DNA of 64,000 bases from Crocinitomicaceae bacterium (GTDB lineage: Bacteria; Bacteroidota; Bacteroidia; Flavobacteriales_D; Crocinitomicaceae): positions 1-64,000 of the forward strand of contig JAQWKT010000035.1 in NCBI GenBank assembly GCA_029247685.1. The letters run 5' to 3'. The notes beneath the pieces were generated by a model. That model had not been told where the DNA came from. It searched no databases and worked only from the letters and a program-made list of their open reading frames with translations. A program made the position numbers and the translations under genes. Positions within the stretch are counted from its first letter, which is position 1. Each line of letters opens with the position of its first letter. This document shows, in pieces, positions 55,648 through 64,000 of the stretch.

Positions 55648-56278
55648 GAATATAGTTTGATCTTTTTTCTTCTCCAATTGTTGTTTCTGGACCATGTCCG
55701 CAATAAACCAACGTTTCTTCTGGCAAAGAAAACATTACTTCATGGATTGACTTTTTTAATGTTTCAAGATCTCCCCCTGGCAAATCAACTCTTCCAAAAC
55801 TCCCTTTAAACAAAACATCTCCGTTAATAACGATGTTATCCTCTGGCAGATAAAACACCACATGACCAGGAGAATGACCAGGTGTAAACAAAACTTTAAT
55901 TTCTTTATTATTCAAGAAAATACTTTTTCCCTCTTCCAAATAATTCGTTGGATTTGGCGACTCCAAATACGATTGAAAACCATATAAGTGCGCATAGTTC
56001 TTAACCGATTCGAGAACCGGTACATCTAACGAGTGAAGGTAATATGGAATGTTAAATTCTGAAACAACGACATTATTCCCTAAAACATGATCTATATGAG
56101 CATGCGTGTTTAATAAGGCTATCGGATTAAGTTCATTTTTATTTATAAAGTCAAAAAAAATGTCTTGTTCTCTCTTTTCATAAAAACCGGGATCAATTAT
56201 TATTGCCTCTTTATTCTCTGCATAAATAATAAATGTGTTTTCCTGAAATGGATTAAAAGTGAATTGTTTTATCTGCAT
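55637..56278 (-). CDS. MBL-fold metallo-hydrolase (glyoxalase II-like)
   Basis: 213 residues. The metal motif THAHIDHVLGN (HxHxDH), FTPGHSPGHVVFYLP, the bridging Asp in INGDVLFKGSFGR and the final YCGHGPETTIGEEKRSNY place it in the hydroxyacylglutathione hydrolase-like group, common as a single gene in bacteria. The true thioester substrate is unknown. It overlaps the end of the CtpA-type gene by 11 bp and diverges from the lipoprotein gene. Confidence 0.93.
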   Translation of the reverse strand: MQIKQFTFNPFQENTFIIYAENKEAIIIDPGFYEKREQDIFFDFINKNELNPIALLNTHAHIDHVLGNNVVVSEFNIPYYLHSLDVPVLESVKNYAHLYGFQSYLESPNPTNYLEEGKSIFLNNKEIKVLFTPGHSPGHVVFYLPEDNIVINGDVLFKGSFGRVDLPGGDLETLKKSIHEVMFSLPEETLVYCGHGPETTIGEEKRSNYILSF

Positions 56279-56349
56279 ATAAAAAATTTAATTCATAAAA
56301 AATGGTTGGGCAAAAGCTATTTTGTACATTTACACAAAAATATATTAAA

Positions 56350-56898
56350 ATGAAAAAACTATTATCCTTTTTTACTCTTTCTTTATTATTGATTAGCTGT
56401 GGAGTTAAAGTTCCCTACACCTCTCAAATGAGAGATGAGTTTGGTATAGATACGGATGCTGAAATGAAAAAAATTCAATTTTTCACTTCTTCCACTATAA
56501 TTTTAAACCAAGCTATAAAATCTGAAAGTGATGTTACTACCGATGATGATGGTGCACTTGTTTCAAGTTCTAACAATGAAAAAGAAACTGTTATTATTCC
56601 TGGATATACTAAATGTATATTTGATCACCATGGACCTAAAGGAGAACTATTTGTTCGTTTTGAATCTGGAGAAGGAAAAACACTTAAGTTTATCGTAAAA
56701 ACAACTAGGTCAAAAAAATATTATTTTGCTGCAGATTGGAAAAGTCCAAAAGGCGCTAAAGTAAAGTATGGAAAAGGCATGTATACTGTTGATGTTTTAA
56801 GAGGAAACCCTAGAGCTTGTCACCTTTTAGTTGTTCGAAAAAGAATTCAAAGAAATAAAAGCAAAGAACGTGTTATTAAAGGAATGGATGTTAATTAA
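56350..56898 (+). CDS. Putative lipoprotein of unknown function
   Basis: 182 residues from ATG 56350, chosen because it gives a lipoprotein signal (KKLLSFFTLSLLLISCG, lipobox LISC); the ORF track starts 16 codons earlier without support. The mature part begins VKVPYTSQMRDEFG and appears beta-rich and basic near the C-terminus (KRIQRNKSKERV). No domain is recognised. It probably sits in the inner or outer membrane facing the periplasm. The next gene, a T9SS cargo protein, starts 46 bp downstream. Confidence 0.75.
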   Translation: MKKLLSFFTLSLLLISCGVKVPYTSQMRDEFGIDTDAEMKKIQFFTSSTIILNQAIKSESDVTTDDDGALVSSSNNEKETVIIPGYTKCIFDHHGPKGELFVRFESGEGKTLKFIVKTTRSKKYYFAADWKSPKGAKVKYGKGMYTVDVLRGNPRACHLLVVRKRIQRNKSKERVIKGMDVN

Positions 56899-56944
56899 GC
56901 AACCATTTTAATTTTCTAGCGTCTTTTGGTTGTAAACAACCAAT

Positions 56945-59581
56945 TTGCCAAACTTACTTCTACTACTAGCATTTACCTTTTTTGCGTTTTTAACTTGCGC
57001 GCAAAGCATCTTTTGTCCTAATATTGATGCTGGACCTAACCAAACATTAAGCTGTTCACAACCATGTGCTAATCTTAATGCTTCTTTTCTTGATTTAAAA
57101 CAAACTGATAGCTATATAGTCGAGTCTATACCACATGTACCTCCAATTGCCTATGATCAAGCTGGTGGAATGGGGGTGTCAGTTAATATAGATGATGTTT
57201 ATAGTAACGTAATTACACTTCCTTTTCCATTTTGTTTTTATGGAGTCACCTATAATTCTTTAATTATAGGTTCTAATGGAAATATAAATTTCAACACCGC
57301 TTCCGCTGGAGGGCCTTGTGCATGGCAATTTAATGCAAATTGTCCATCTCCAGCTTTAACTGGTCTTGGAAATATTTTTGGCATCTATCACGACATCGAC
57401 CCATCCGTTTGTGGAAATATTAATTGGTATTTAATTGGCACTGCTCCATGTCAAAAATTAGTGGTTTCATTTGATGAAATTTGTCAATATAGCTGCACTT
57501 CTGTTAAAAGTAGACACATGATGGTGTTATATGAAACTTCTAATTTTATTGATGTCTATGTTGAATCCAAACCACTTTGTGCGAGTTGGAATTCGGGCAA
57601 TGCCATTATTGGGATCCAAGACCCTACAGGGGCAAATGGAATTACTGCCCCAAACCGTAACACGACCCCAACTTGGACTGTAACCAATCCTGAAGGATGG
57701 CGATTTAAACCAAATGGGGCACCAATGTACACTTTTGAATGGACAGATGGAGCAAATATTATAGATACGGTCCCTTCTATTAATGTTTGTCCCTCAGTTG
57801 CAACTACCTATTATTCCAATATTACTTACACTAGGTGTGATGGATTAGTAATTAACGAAAGTGACAGTTTAACGATTACTCCGTCTCCATCTAACAACAT
57901 TACTGTAACACAAATAAACAACACCAATTCGACTTGTGGACAAGCAAATGGAAGTCTCGAAATTATTGGTACAGGTGGAACCGCTCCATACACTTATTCC
58001 ATAGACAGTGTCAACTATTCAAATAGTGGGTTGTTCTCAAATCTAGCCGCAGGAAGTTATACTTTTTTTGTGCAAGATTCTGTTGGCTGTATTCAAGTTT
58101 TCAACGCAACAATTATAGACTTATCTAATTTAAGCACAAGTGTTTCTAACTTATTAAATGTATCTTGTTTTGGATTTAATGATGGTAGCATTAGCTTAAG
58201 CTCTTCTGGGGGAACTGCTCCATATAGTTATTCCATAAATCAATCTACCCCACAAATATCTAATCAATTTGACTCGCTTTATTCAGGTAATTATCAAATC
58301 ACCATCAGTGACTCTAATGGATGTGTTTTCATCCTAGATACAATAATAGATCAACCACAAGCAATTGTTGCTTCTTTTGATTCTGTAGCAAGTGTATTAT
58401 GCCATGGGGGGGCTAGTGGATATATAGAGTTGATTCATGCCGGAGGAAACGCTCCTTTTTCTTATACCATTAACGGAAATACATCTCAAAACTCTAGCAT
58501 TTTCTCTAACTTATCTGCTGGTTACCACAACATTACGATTACCGATTCATCAGGTTGCACAACACAAATAGATACAAATCTTTACCAACCAATTCCTATT
58601 CAAACCATTGTGAAAACTCAAGACATTTCTTGTTTTGGGGATAGCACTGGGACAATTACAGTAACAGCATCCAATGGAAATGCCCCCTACACCTACTCAA
58701 TAAATGGCTCCTTGCCTCAAAATTCAGGGCAATTAGTTTCTTTATCTGCTGGAGCATACCAAATCATCGTTACCGATTCAAATGGTTGCACATTAATTAT
58801 TGACACCACATTAAATGAGCCCCCTGCATTAGCAGGAACAATAAGCATTGACCAAGATATTTGCGAAGGCGATAACGCAGATATAACTACAAGTGCTTCA
58901 GGAGGCACTCCACCATATACTTTTTTATGGAACAACAACGCAACAAATCAATCCATAAATGTTAGTCCACCATCTACTAGTATTTTTTCGGTAATTATTT
59001 CCGACTCTAATGGATGCCCCTATTTAGATAGTTGTACGATAAATGTAACCCCATTTCCTGTTATTGATGTTATTGCGAGTCCTATCTCTGGTAATTCTCC
59101 ATTAACTGTAATCTTTAACAACAATACCTTAAATGCGAATTCCTACGTATGGGATTTTGGGAATGGGCAAACACTAACAACAACTAGTACATCACAAGAG
59201 AGTTCCGTTTACCTCCAAGTTGGGGTATACAATGTTGAACTAACCGCTTCAAATGGTCCTTGTGAAGAAAAATGGTATCAAGATATTGAAGTTATTCCAT
59301 ATGAGGAACTTGAGATAGAAGTTCCAAATGTTTTTTCTCCTGACAATAATGGGAGTAATGACACCTATTTAATAAACTTAAAAAATGCGGTTTCTATAAA
59401 TGCCATTATTGTGAATCGATGGGGCAATAAAATGGCTGAGTTAAAGAATTTAACGGATGTTTGGGATGGACAAATAAATGGAGCCCCTGCAGAAGAGGGC
59501 GTTTACTTTATCAGTTACACTGTAGAAGGATTAAATGGAGAACAAATAAGTGGTCACACCTTTTTTCATTTAATTAGATAA
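56945..59581 (+). CDS. SprB-repeat surface protein with T9SS type B sorting domain
   Basis: 878 residues from a TTG codon, the only plausible start after the in-frame stop, with signal peptide LLLLLAFTFFAFLTCAQ. A Cys-rich N-terminus and nidogen-like domain (about 40-290) precede five SprB-type repeats of about 77 residues (near 328, 405, 485, 561 and 638), each with a Cys-x-G start and a DS-GC ending; then a PKD domain (about 705-780, DFGNGQT) and a type B C-terminal domain (about 785-878, PNVFSPDNNGSNDTY, VNRWGNKM, GVYFISYTV). Likely a T9SS-exported adhesin or surface filament protein. Confidence 0.86.
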   Translation: MPNLLLLLAFTFFAFLTCAQSIFCPNIDAGPNQTLSCSQPCANLNASFLDLKQTDSYIVESIPHVPPIAYDQAGGMGVSVNIDDVYSNVITLPFPFCFYGVTYNSLIIGSNGNINFNTASAGGPCAWQFNANCPSPALTGLGNIFGIYHDIDPSVCGNINWYLIGTAPCQKLVVSFDEICQYSCTSVKSRHMMVLYETSNFIDVYVESKPLCASWNSGNAIIGIQDPTGANGITAPNRNTTPTWTVTNPEGWRFKPNGAPMYTFEWTDGANIIDTVPSINVCPSVATTYYSNITYTRCDGLVINESDSLTITPSPSNNITVTQINNTNSTCGQANGSLEIIGTGGTAPYTYSIDSVNYSNSGLFSNLAAGSYTFFVQDSVGCIQVFNATIIDLSNLSTSVSNLLNVSCFGFNDGSISLSSSGGTAPYSYSINQSTPQISNQFDSLYSGNYQITISDSNGCVFILDTIIDQPQAIVASFDSVASVLCHGGASGYIELIHAGGNAPFSYTINGNTSQNSSIFSNLSAGYHNITITDSSGCTTQIDTNLYQPIPIQTIVKTQDISCFGDSTGTITVTASNGNAPYTYSINGSLPQNSGQLVSLSAGAYQIIVTDSNGCTLIIDTTLNEPPALAGTISIDQDICEGDNADITTSASGGTPPYTFLWNNNATNQSINVSPPSTSIFSVIISDSNGCPYLDSCTINVTPFPVIDVIASPISGNSPLTVIFNNNTLNANSYVWDFGNGQTLTTTSTSQESSVYLQVGVYNVELTASNGPCEEKWYQDIEVIPYEELEIEVPNVFSPDNNGSNDTYLINLKNAVSINAIIVNRWGNKMAELKNLTDVWDGQINGAPAEEGVYFISYTVEGLNGEQISGHTFFHLIR

Positions 59582-59667
59582 TCAATTATTATAATTTTTC
59601 ATAAAATTATTCTTATAAGGCTATTTCTGTTTCATATATCCTTTGAATATTTTTATATTTAAGTACT

Positions 59668-61902
59668 ATGAAACTTTTAAAAGCTTTAGAAAACATTAGA
59701 GAAAGAATAAGAAGCTTTTATCCTATCGAATTACTTTTTGCAAACTTAAAATACAACCTTGTTTCCTTAATTTATTGGTATATCCTTTTTTCTATTGTGA
59801 ATGGTGGATTTGGAAATAATTTTGGAGTTCCTTTTTTATTCTTATCTCCTGAATACCTTGGCGAGGTTAGTGTTTGGGCTTTTATTATTTTAGGGTTCAG
59901 TTTTGGGGGGTTTTCTATTGGATTTTTAACCTATAGTTATATTAAACTTGGCCCAAGGTATCCCTTTCTAGCCACGGTGGCCCGGCCATTTTTTCGGTTT
60001 AGCATTAACAACTCTATTATACCAATTATATTCATCATTTTTTATTGCATAAAGATGGCAGATTTTCAAATAAATGAAGAGCTTGCTAGTTCTTGGGATG
60101 TCTTCAAGTATATCGTTTCTTTGCTAAGTGGAATTTCCCTCTTTATTCTTTTTTCTCTACTTTATTTTTTTCCGATTTCTAAAAATTTAAGCATTATTCC
60201 ACTTGAAGAAAATTCCAATAATCCAATTGCATCTATTGTCAATAAAAATGACAAATGGTACGACTATTTTAGAAAAGATAAAAAAAGACGATATTATTAC
60301 TTTGGAAAAGGGTTTAAAATAAATCAAAGTAGAATTGTTAGCCATCTTCATCGAGAAGTGGTAGAACAAGTGTTTTCCAAAAATAGAATCAATGCTTTTT
60401 TCTTTGAAATAATTACTATTGTGGCATTTATTTGCCTAGGTTTTTTTATTGATTATAAAGTCTTTGAAGTTCCTGCTGCGATGAGTATCGTTACCTTGTT
60501 AACCATACTTCATATGTTGTATAGTGCTTTATCTTCTTGGTTTAATTTTTGGATTTGGCCAGTGCTTATTGTAGGACTTCTTGTTGTAAATTTCATAAGT
60601 GTTCATTATGATTTATTTCGGTACACTAGTTATGCGTTTGGTCTTAATTATGATTCCGATAAACGGATTCCATATAATATTGAGGAGATAAAAAATAATT
60701 GCACAGAGAGTACACTTCTTAATTCGAGTAAAGAAAGTTATTTGACCTTATTAAACAATTGGAAAAGTAAGCAAAAGGAAGAAAAACCAAAACTTGTAAT
60801 TCTTAACACTACAGGAGGTGGATCAAGAAGTGCTTTATGGACATTTTTAGTCTTAGATAAATGCAATAAAGAAACCAATAATAAAATCTCTTCAAATATG
60901 CAGATGATTACTGGTGCTTCAGGAGGAATGGTTGGAGCTGCTCTTTATAGAGAGCTGATGCTAAGAAAAAAAATGGGCCAAATAAAACCAGAAGATTTTA
61001 TAAAACATGCTTCAAACTTATCTAAAGACATGTTAAATAAACTCTCTTTTTCTGCATCCACCAATGATTTATTAATGCGTTATAAAAAATACAAATACAA
61101 CAATATAAATTACACAAAAGAAAGAGGCGCTGCTTTTGAGGCACACTTACATCAAAACACAAACAATCTTTTAGAACACAACTTAGGGTATTATACCAAA
61201 CCTGAAAAAAACGGAGATATTCCCGTTATGATTTTTTCCCCTACAATTGTCAACGATGGAAGAAGATTAATTATGGCATCACAAAAAATGAACTTTCTTA
61301 ATTCATCTAAAACAATTCAGAAGAGTTCTACCTATGAAAATATTGATTACTTAAGTTTCTTTCAAAAAAATGATCCTTCTTCAATTCGGTTTTCATCTGT
61401 CTTAAGAGCAAGTGCAACTTTTCCCATAATTATGCCAATGATAACTATGCCAACTATTCCTGAAATCCAACTTATGGATGCTGGAATAAGAGACAATCAT
61501 GGAGGAAAGCTTACCGTCGATTATCTATTTTCTTTAAAAGACTGGATTAAAGAAAATACTTCTGGAGTAGTCATTATAGAATGCCGGGATAAAAGAAAGC
61601 TTTTAAAAGATGATAAATTTGAACAAATTTCATTAGTTGAAAAAATATTTGTGCCATTTTTAAACATGGTTTATAACTTTGAAAAAGTTCAAATATATAA
61701 CCAAGAACAACTTCTAAAACTTTGTGAAACTAGCTTTGAATTCCCTGTGGATATTGTAACCTTTAATTTAAGACAAAGTAAGAAAGACAAAATATCGTTG
61801 TCTTGGAGGTTAACAAAAAAAGAAAAGCAAAAAATCAATAATGCGATAAACAACAAAGAAAATAAAACAGCTCTCAATCGTCTAATCAATTTAATAAAAT
61901 AA
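59668..61902 (+). CDS. Membrane-anchored patatin-like phospholipase
   Basis: 744 residues. The N-terminal half (about 25-320) carries some seven or eight membrane helices; the C-terminal half is a patatin domain with oxyanion motif GGGSR (383-387), nucleophile elbow G-A-Ser418-G-G and catalytic Asp604 in LMDAGIRDNHGG. The family hydrolyses acyl esters of lipids. The patatin part is predicted on the cytoplasmic side, since no signal precedes it. A DUF-like helical linker (about 330-375) joins the parts. It is a single gene, with a terminator hairpin about 80 bp downstream. Confidence 0.82.
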   Translation: MKLLKALENIRERIRSFYPIELLFANLKYNLVSLIYWYILFSIVNGGFGNNFGVPFLFLSPEYLGEVSVWAFIILGFSFGGFSIGFLTYSYIKLGPRYPFLATVARPFFRFSINNSIIPIIFIIFYCIKMADFQINEELASSWDVFKYIVSLLSGISLFILFSLLYFFPISKNLSIIPLEENSNNPIASIVNKNDKWYDYFRKDKKRRYYYFGKGFKINQSRIVSHLHREVVEQVFSKNRINAFFFEIITIVAFICLGFFIDYKVFEVPAAMSIVTLLTILHMLYSALSSWFNFWIWPVLIVGLLVVNFISVHYDLFRYTSYAFGLNYDSDKRIPYNIEEIKNNCTESTLLNSSKESYLTLLNNWKSKQKEEKPKLVILNTTGGGSRSALWTFLVLDKCNKETNNKISSNMQMITGASGGMVGAALYRELMLRKKMGQIKPEDFIKHASNLSKDMLNKLSFSASTNDLLMRYKKYKYNNINYTKERGAAFEAHLHQNTNNLLEHNLGYYTKPEKNGDIPVMIFSPTIVNDGRRLIMASQKMNFLNSSKTIQKSSTYENIDYLSFFQKNDPSSIRFSSVLRASATFPIIMPMITMPTIPEIQLMDAGIRDNHGGKLTVDYLFSLKDWIKENTSGVVIIECRDKRKLLKDDKFEQISLVEKIFVPFLNMVYNFEKVQIYNQEQLLKLCETSFEFPVDIVTFNLRQSKKDKISLSWRLTKKEKQKINNAINNKENKTALNRLINLIK

Positions 61903-61904
61903 AA

Positions 61905-61930
61905 AAGAGAGACCTTCTCAGGCCTCTCTT
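61905..61930 (-). terminator. Terminator-type hairpin, better formed on the minus strand
   Basis: Read on the minus strand the stem AAGAGAGGCC/GGTCTCTCTT is complete (one G-T pair), loop TGAGAA, followed by TTTTTATTTTATT. On the plus strand an A-C mismatch appears and no T-run follows. It therefore points at a minus-strand transcript although no minus-strand gene is known upstream of it. Confidence 0.55.
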
Positions 61931-61982
61931 AATAACTAAATCTTTAAGCTGTTAGTTCAGTTATGCTTTAATAAACGAGTTT

Positions 61983-62006
61983 AAACTAAAATAGTTTCTT
62001 TTTTTT
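61983..62006 (+). terminator. Candidate terminator of the patatin gene
   Basis: AT-rich 6-bp stem AAACTA/TAGTTT, loop AAA, then C and eight T. Weak stem but a good T-run, on the patatin strand. Confidence 0.45.
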
Positions 62007-62095
62007 GCATTATCCCTTCATTATTTTCATGAGAAATTAACAAAAATTTATTGATAAAGTTTTTTAAACGCTCTTTCTAGAATCAAATCTAAATA

Positions 62096-62103
62096 TAAAT
62101 TTG
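62096..62103 (+). promoter_or_regulatory. Putative -7 element (TAAATTTG) of the SirB1-like gene
   Basis: TAAATTTG matches TAnnTTTG and overlaps the TTG (62101) given as start. Transcription would begin near 62109, at the in-frame GTG 62110. Confidence 0.4.
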
Positions 62104-63000
62104 ACATTAGTGAATCAACACAACTCCATAAAAGCACTCATTAATTTGGTAGATGATCCAGACGAATCTATATTCGGGCAAGTAAGAAGTGAAATAATCA
62201 AATATGGAATTGAAGCAATCCCTTATCTTGCAAGCTCCTGGAATGATGATCTTTTTGGGAATATTCATCAAAATAGAATTAAAAACTTAATTAATGACAT
62301 TCATTTTTCTGATGTAAAAAACCAATTGAAAGAATGGATGAAATGCCCCGAAAAAGATTTACTCAAAGGAGCTATCATTGTTTCTAGATATATTTCATCA
62401 GAAATTAATTCTGATAAAATATACAATTACTTTGAAGAATTAAAACGAGACATTTGGTTAGAGATGAATAATTATCAAACCGCCTTTGAAAAAATAAAAA
62501 TTATTAATCGAGTTCTTTTTGAACACCATGATTTTTCTGGGGATAAAAACAATTATCATTCGCCAGAAAACTCCTATATACACCAGGTAATCAAATCTAA
62601 AAAAGGAAACCCGCTAAGTTTAAGTTTAATTTATAGTGTCTTGGCTCAATCACTCGATGTTCCTGTTTATGGAGTTAACCTGCCAAAACATTTCATCTTA
62701 GCATATATGGATATGGAAGGCACTAATGCTGCTATCAATAAAGAAAATGATTTTGGAACATTGTTTTATATCAATCCTTTTTCAAACGGGAAGATTTTAA
62801 ATCTAGAAGAAATTAAATCATTTCTAGATGACTTAAGCCTTAAACACGATCGCCATTTTTTTGAGCCTTGTTCTAATTCAGACATTATTAAACGGATGGT
62901 TAATAACCTAATTTATTCTTACAAGGAAAGCAATAAAAAACAACAAGTTTCTGAACTAAAAGAGCTTCTTCATATTCTTAAAAACCCTAGTTTAGGGTGA
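62101..63000 (+). CDS. SirB1/transglutaminase-like core 2 family protein
   Basis: 299 residues at most. The central segment INRVLFEHHDFSG, PENSYIHQVIKSKKGNPLSLSLIYS and GVNLPKHFILAY are the signature of the SirB1 / transglutaminase-like core 2 domain; the N-terminal third is helical and repeat-like. The family lacks the full transglutaminase catalytic triad and has no established reaction. The start is uncertain: TTG 62101 lies inside a promoter box, so GTG 62110 (at the predicted transcription start, leaderless) may be the real one; no in-frame ATG exists upstream. It overlaps convergent dnaE by 14 bp. Confidence 0.8.
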   Translation: MTLVNQHNSIKALINLVDDPDESIFGQVRSEIIKYGIEAIPYLASSWNDDLFGNIHQNRIKNLINDIHFSDVKNQLKEWMKCPEKDLLKGAIIVSRYISSEINSDKIYNYFEELKRDIWLEMNNYQTAFEKIKIINRVLFEHHDFSGDKNNYHSPENSYIHQVIKSKKGNPLSLSLIYSVLAQSLDVPVYGVNLPKHFILAYMDMEGTNAAINKENDFGTLFYINPFSNGKILNLEEIKSFLDDLSLKHDRHFFEPCSNSDIIKRMVNNLIYSYKESNKKQQVSELKELLHILKNPSLG

Positions 63001-64000
63001 ATTTAACATCTAAATTCTCTAATGATTTAAATAGCTTTTTAGAAGGTTTAACTCGTATACTTCTAGAATGAAGTTTAATATCTATATTTTCCTTAAGATC
63101 TTGAACGGTTATTTTTAATTCACAATCGCCATTATTTTCTTTTAAAACTTTATTTATTTCTTGAATATAAATTTGATTTAAATCGGCATTAAACAAATGT
63201 AATTTGATATTTTTTATCCGTTTTTCAGCAAGCTGGTTAAGTAACTCTATCGAATTCACCCTAAACTCCATTCTGTCATTATACCTTGATTTTTGGAACA
63301 CCCCCCTTACACAAATAAATGCTCCTGTGGATAGAAAATGTTGGTAACGCAAATAGGTTTCTCCAAACAAAAATAGTTTATGTGTATCGTTATAGTCCTC
63401 CATATGTAAAACCCCATATTTATCTCCTCTTCTAGATAATCTTTCTTCTGCATTGGATACAATTGCAGCAACTATAAGTTCTTTACGACCTACTTCATTT
63501 GGCTTACTTAGCATGGAAACATTAGCATTACAAAAAGCTTTTATTTCATATTTGAAATCATCTAATGGATGACCTGAAATAAATACTCCTACAACTTCTT
63601 TTTCTTTAGTTAGCTTTGTTAAGCTGTTCCAAGGCTCCGCTTCCGGGTATTCAGGTTCCGGAAGGCTTACCTCCGTTTGATCGCCAAACATAGAAACTTG
63701 AGAAGAATTTTGTTCTTGTTGAAATCTAGCTCCAAAAGAAAGGACTTTATCTAAAAAACTTCTCCCTTGAATATCTTCGACAAAAAACTGCGAACGATGA
63801 CAATTTTTAAACGAATCAAAAGCACCTGCATAAGTCAGATTTTTAAAGGAGGTCGTATTACAAACTCTTAGGTTAATTCGTTTAGCAAGATCAAAAACAG
63901 AATGGTAATTTCCATTTTTAATTCGATCAGAAACTATGGCTTCTACCGGAGCACTTCCTAATCCCAAAATAGCGCCAAGTCCAAAACGAATTTCACCCTT
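62987..64000 (-). CDS. dnaE: DNA polymerase III alpha subunit, C-terminal part, truncated by window end
   Basis: The frame is open to base 64000 (GEIRFGLGAILGLGSAPVEAIV), so the gene continues outside and the ORF-track start at 63967 is an internal leucine codon. The visible 337 residues include the helix-hairpin-helix region (GLGSAPVEAI), linker VVGVFISGHPLDDFKYEI and an OB-fold (IVAAIVSNAEERLSRRGDKYGVLHMEDY, LFLFGETYLRY), as in the DnaE C-terminus. DnaE is the replicative polymerase catalytic subunit; its catalytic PHP and palm domains lie beyond the window. Confidence 0.95.
   Translation of the reverse strand, partial: KGEIRFGLGAILGLGSAPVEAIVSDRIKNGNYHSVFDLAKRINLRVCNTTSFKNLTYAGAFDSFKNCHRSQFFVEDIQGRSFLDKVLSFGARFQQEQNSSQVSMFGDQTEVSLPEPEYPEAEPWNSLTKLTKEKEVVGVFISGHPLDDFKYEIKAFCNANVSMLSKPNEVGRKELIVAAIVSNAEERLSRRGDKYGVLHMEDYNDTHKLFLFGETYLRYQHFLSTGAFICVRGVFQKSRYNDRMEFRVNSIELLNQLAEKRIKNIKLHLFNADLNQIYIQEINKVLKENNGDCELKITVQDLKENIDIKLHSRSIRVKPSKKLFKSLENLDVKFTLN

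Noticed and set aside
57926-59040. Regular repeats that could be mistaken for a CRISPR array or tandem repeat locus
   Set aside because: The repeats are about 230 bp, coding, diverged at DNA level and match SprB-type protein repeats.
59591-59610. Hairpin ATAATTTT/AAAATTAT after the SprB-repeat gene
   Set aside because: Stem is entirely A-T and lacks a clean T-run; could be a weak terminator but is not distinguishable from AT-rich background.
62048-62107. 19-codon minus-strand ORF with ATG in the SirB1 upstream gap
   Set aside because: Too short to support by itself, and the -7 box that could drive the strand lies within it; kept only as part of the small-transcript finding.

Overview
The window is chromosomal DNA from a low-GC member of the Bacteroidota, most likely a free-living (perhaps marine) Flavobacteriales-type bacterium. 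The evidence is the type IX secretion (T9SS) genes porU, porV, a porP/sprF homologue and gldJ, several secreted proteins with T9SS C-terminal sorting domains of types A and B, an NhaD sodium/proton antiporter, RprY-like regulators, and promoters of the Bacteroidota form TTG-N19-TAnnTTTG. There are no rRNA genes, no CRISPR array, no transposon or phage genes and no recognisable defence island. No gap between genes exceeds 300 bases; the largest are about 200.

Layout. Bases 1-4388 hold the end of an OmpR-type regulator and a polysaccharide cluster (flippase, chain-length protein, O-antigen ligase/polymerase-like protein). Bases 4372-8010 (minus strand) hold rny, zapA, a small coiled-coil gene, tsaB and an RprY-like regulator; a PhoB-like regulator points the other way. 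Bases 8774-15699 (minus) hold a secreted lysyl-endopeptidase-like protease and an operon of soluble sensor kinase, single-domain response regulator and saccharopine dehydrogenase-like protein. Bases 15808-27557 are the T9SS core: porU-porV-ispF on the minus strand, diverging from porP/sprF-gldJ-murF on the plus strand. Bases 27558-35594 hold an acyl-CoA dehydrogenase, anmK and a probable operon of glutamate-family dehydrogenase, nhaD, exbB, exbD, a TonB-like gene and folC, followed by tRNA-Val. Bases 35751-45143 hold a serine hydrolase, an ABC-2 exporter, two tandem Omp28/thioredoxin-like T9SS cargo genes, a Cys/Met-metabolism PLP enzyme and a TraB/GumN protein. Bases 45147-64000 hold two type-B T9SS cargo proteins, asnS, yidD, a GH-A-like glycosidase candidate, a DPP11-type S46 peptidase, a CtpA-type protease, an MBL hydrolase, a membrane patatin, a SirB1-like protein and the C-terminal third of dnaE.

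How it works together. Much of the window serves the cell envelope. It encodes part of the secretion machine and five or six proteins that this machine probably exports, the TonB/ExbBD energy module for outer-membrane uptake, peptidoglycan synthesis and recycling (murF, anmK), surface polysaccharide export and extracytoplasmic peptidases.

Most unusual point. The TonB-like gene 33670-34382 is readable only with a -1 frameshift. The zone where the shift must occur contains two in-phase A_AAA_AAG heptamers, the classical bacterial slippery sequence. This is either programmed frameshifting or a one-base loss (real or a sequencing error) in an A-run. Other points worth checking are a 56-bp perfectly identical patch in the twin Omp28 genes, a terminator that ends two bases before the murF start, an 11-mer TAATAACTTTA repeated upstream of four genes, a minus-strand terminator with no gene in front of it, and several candidate leaderless starts. 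All calls come from reading the sequence; no database search was run.
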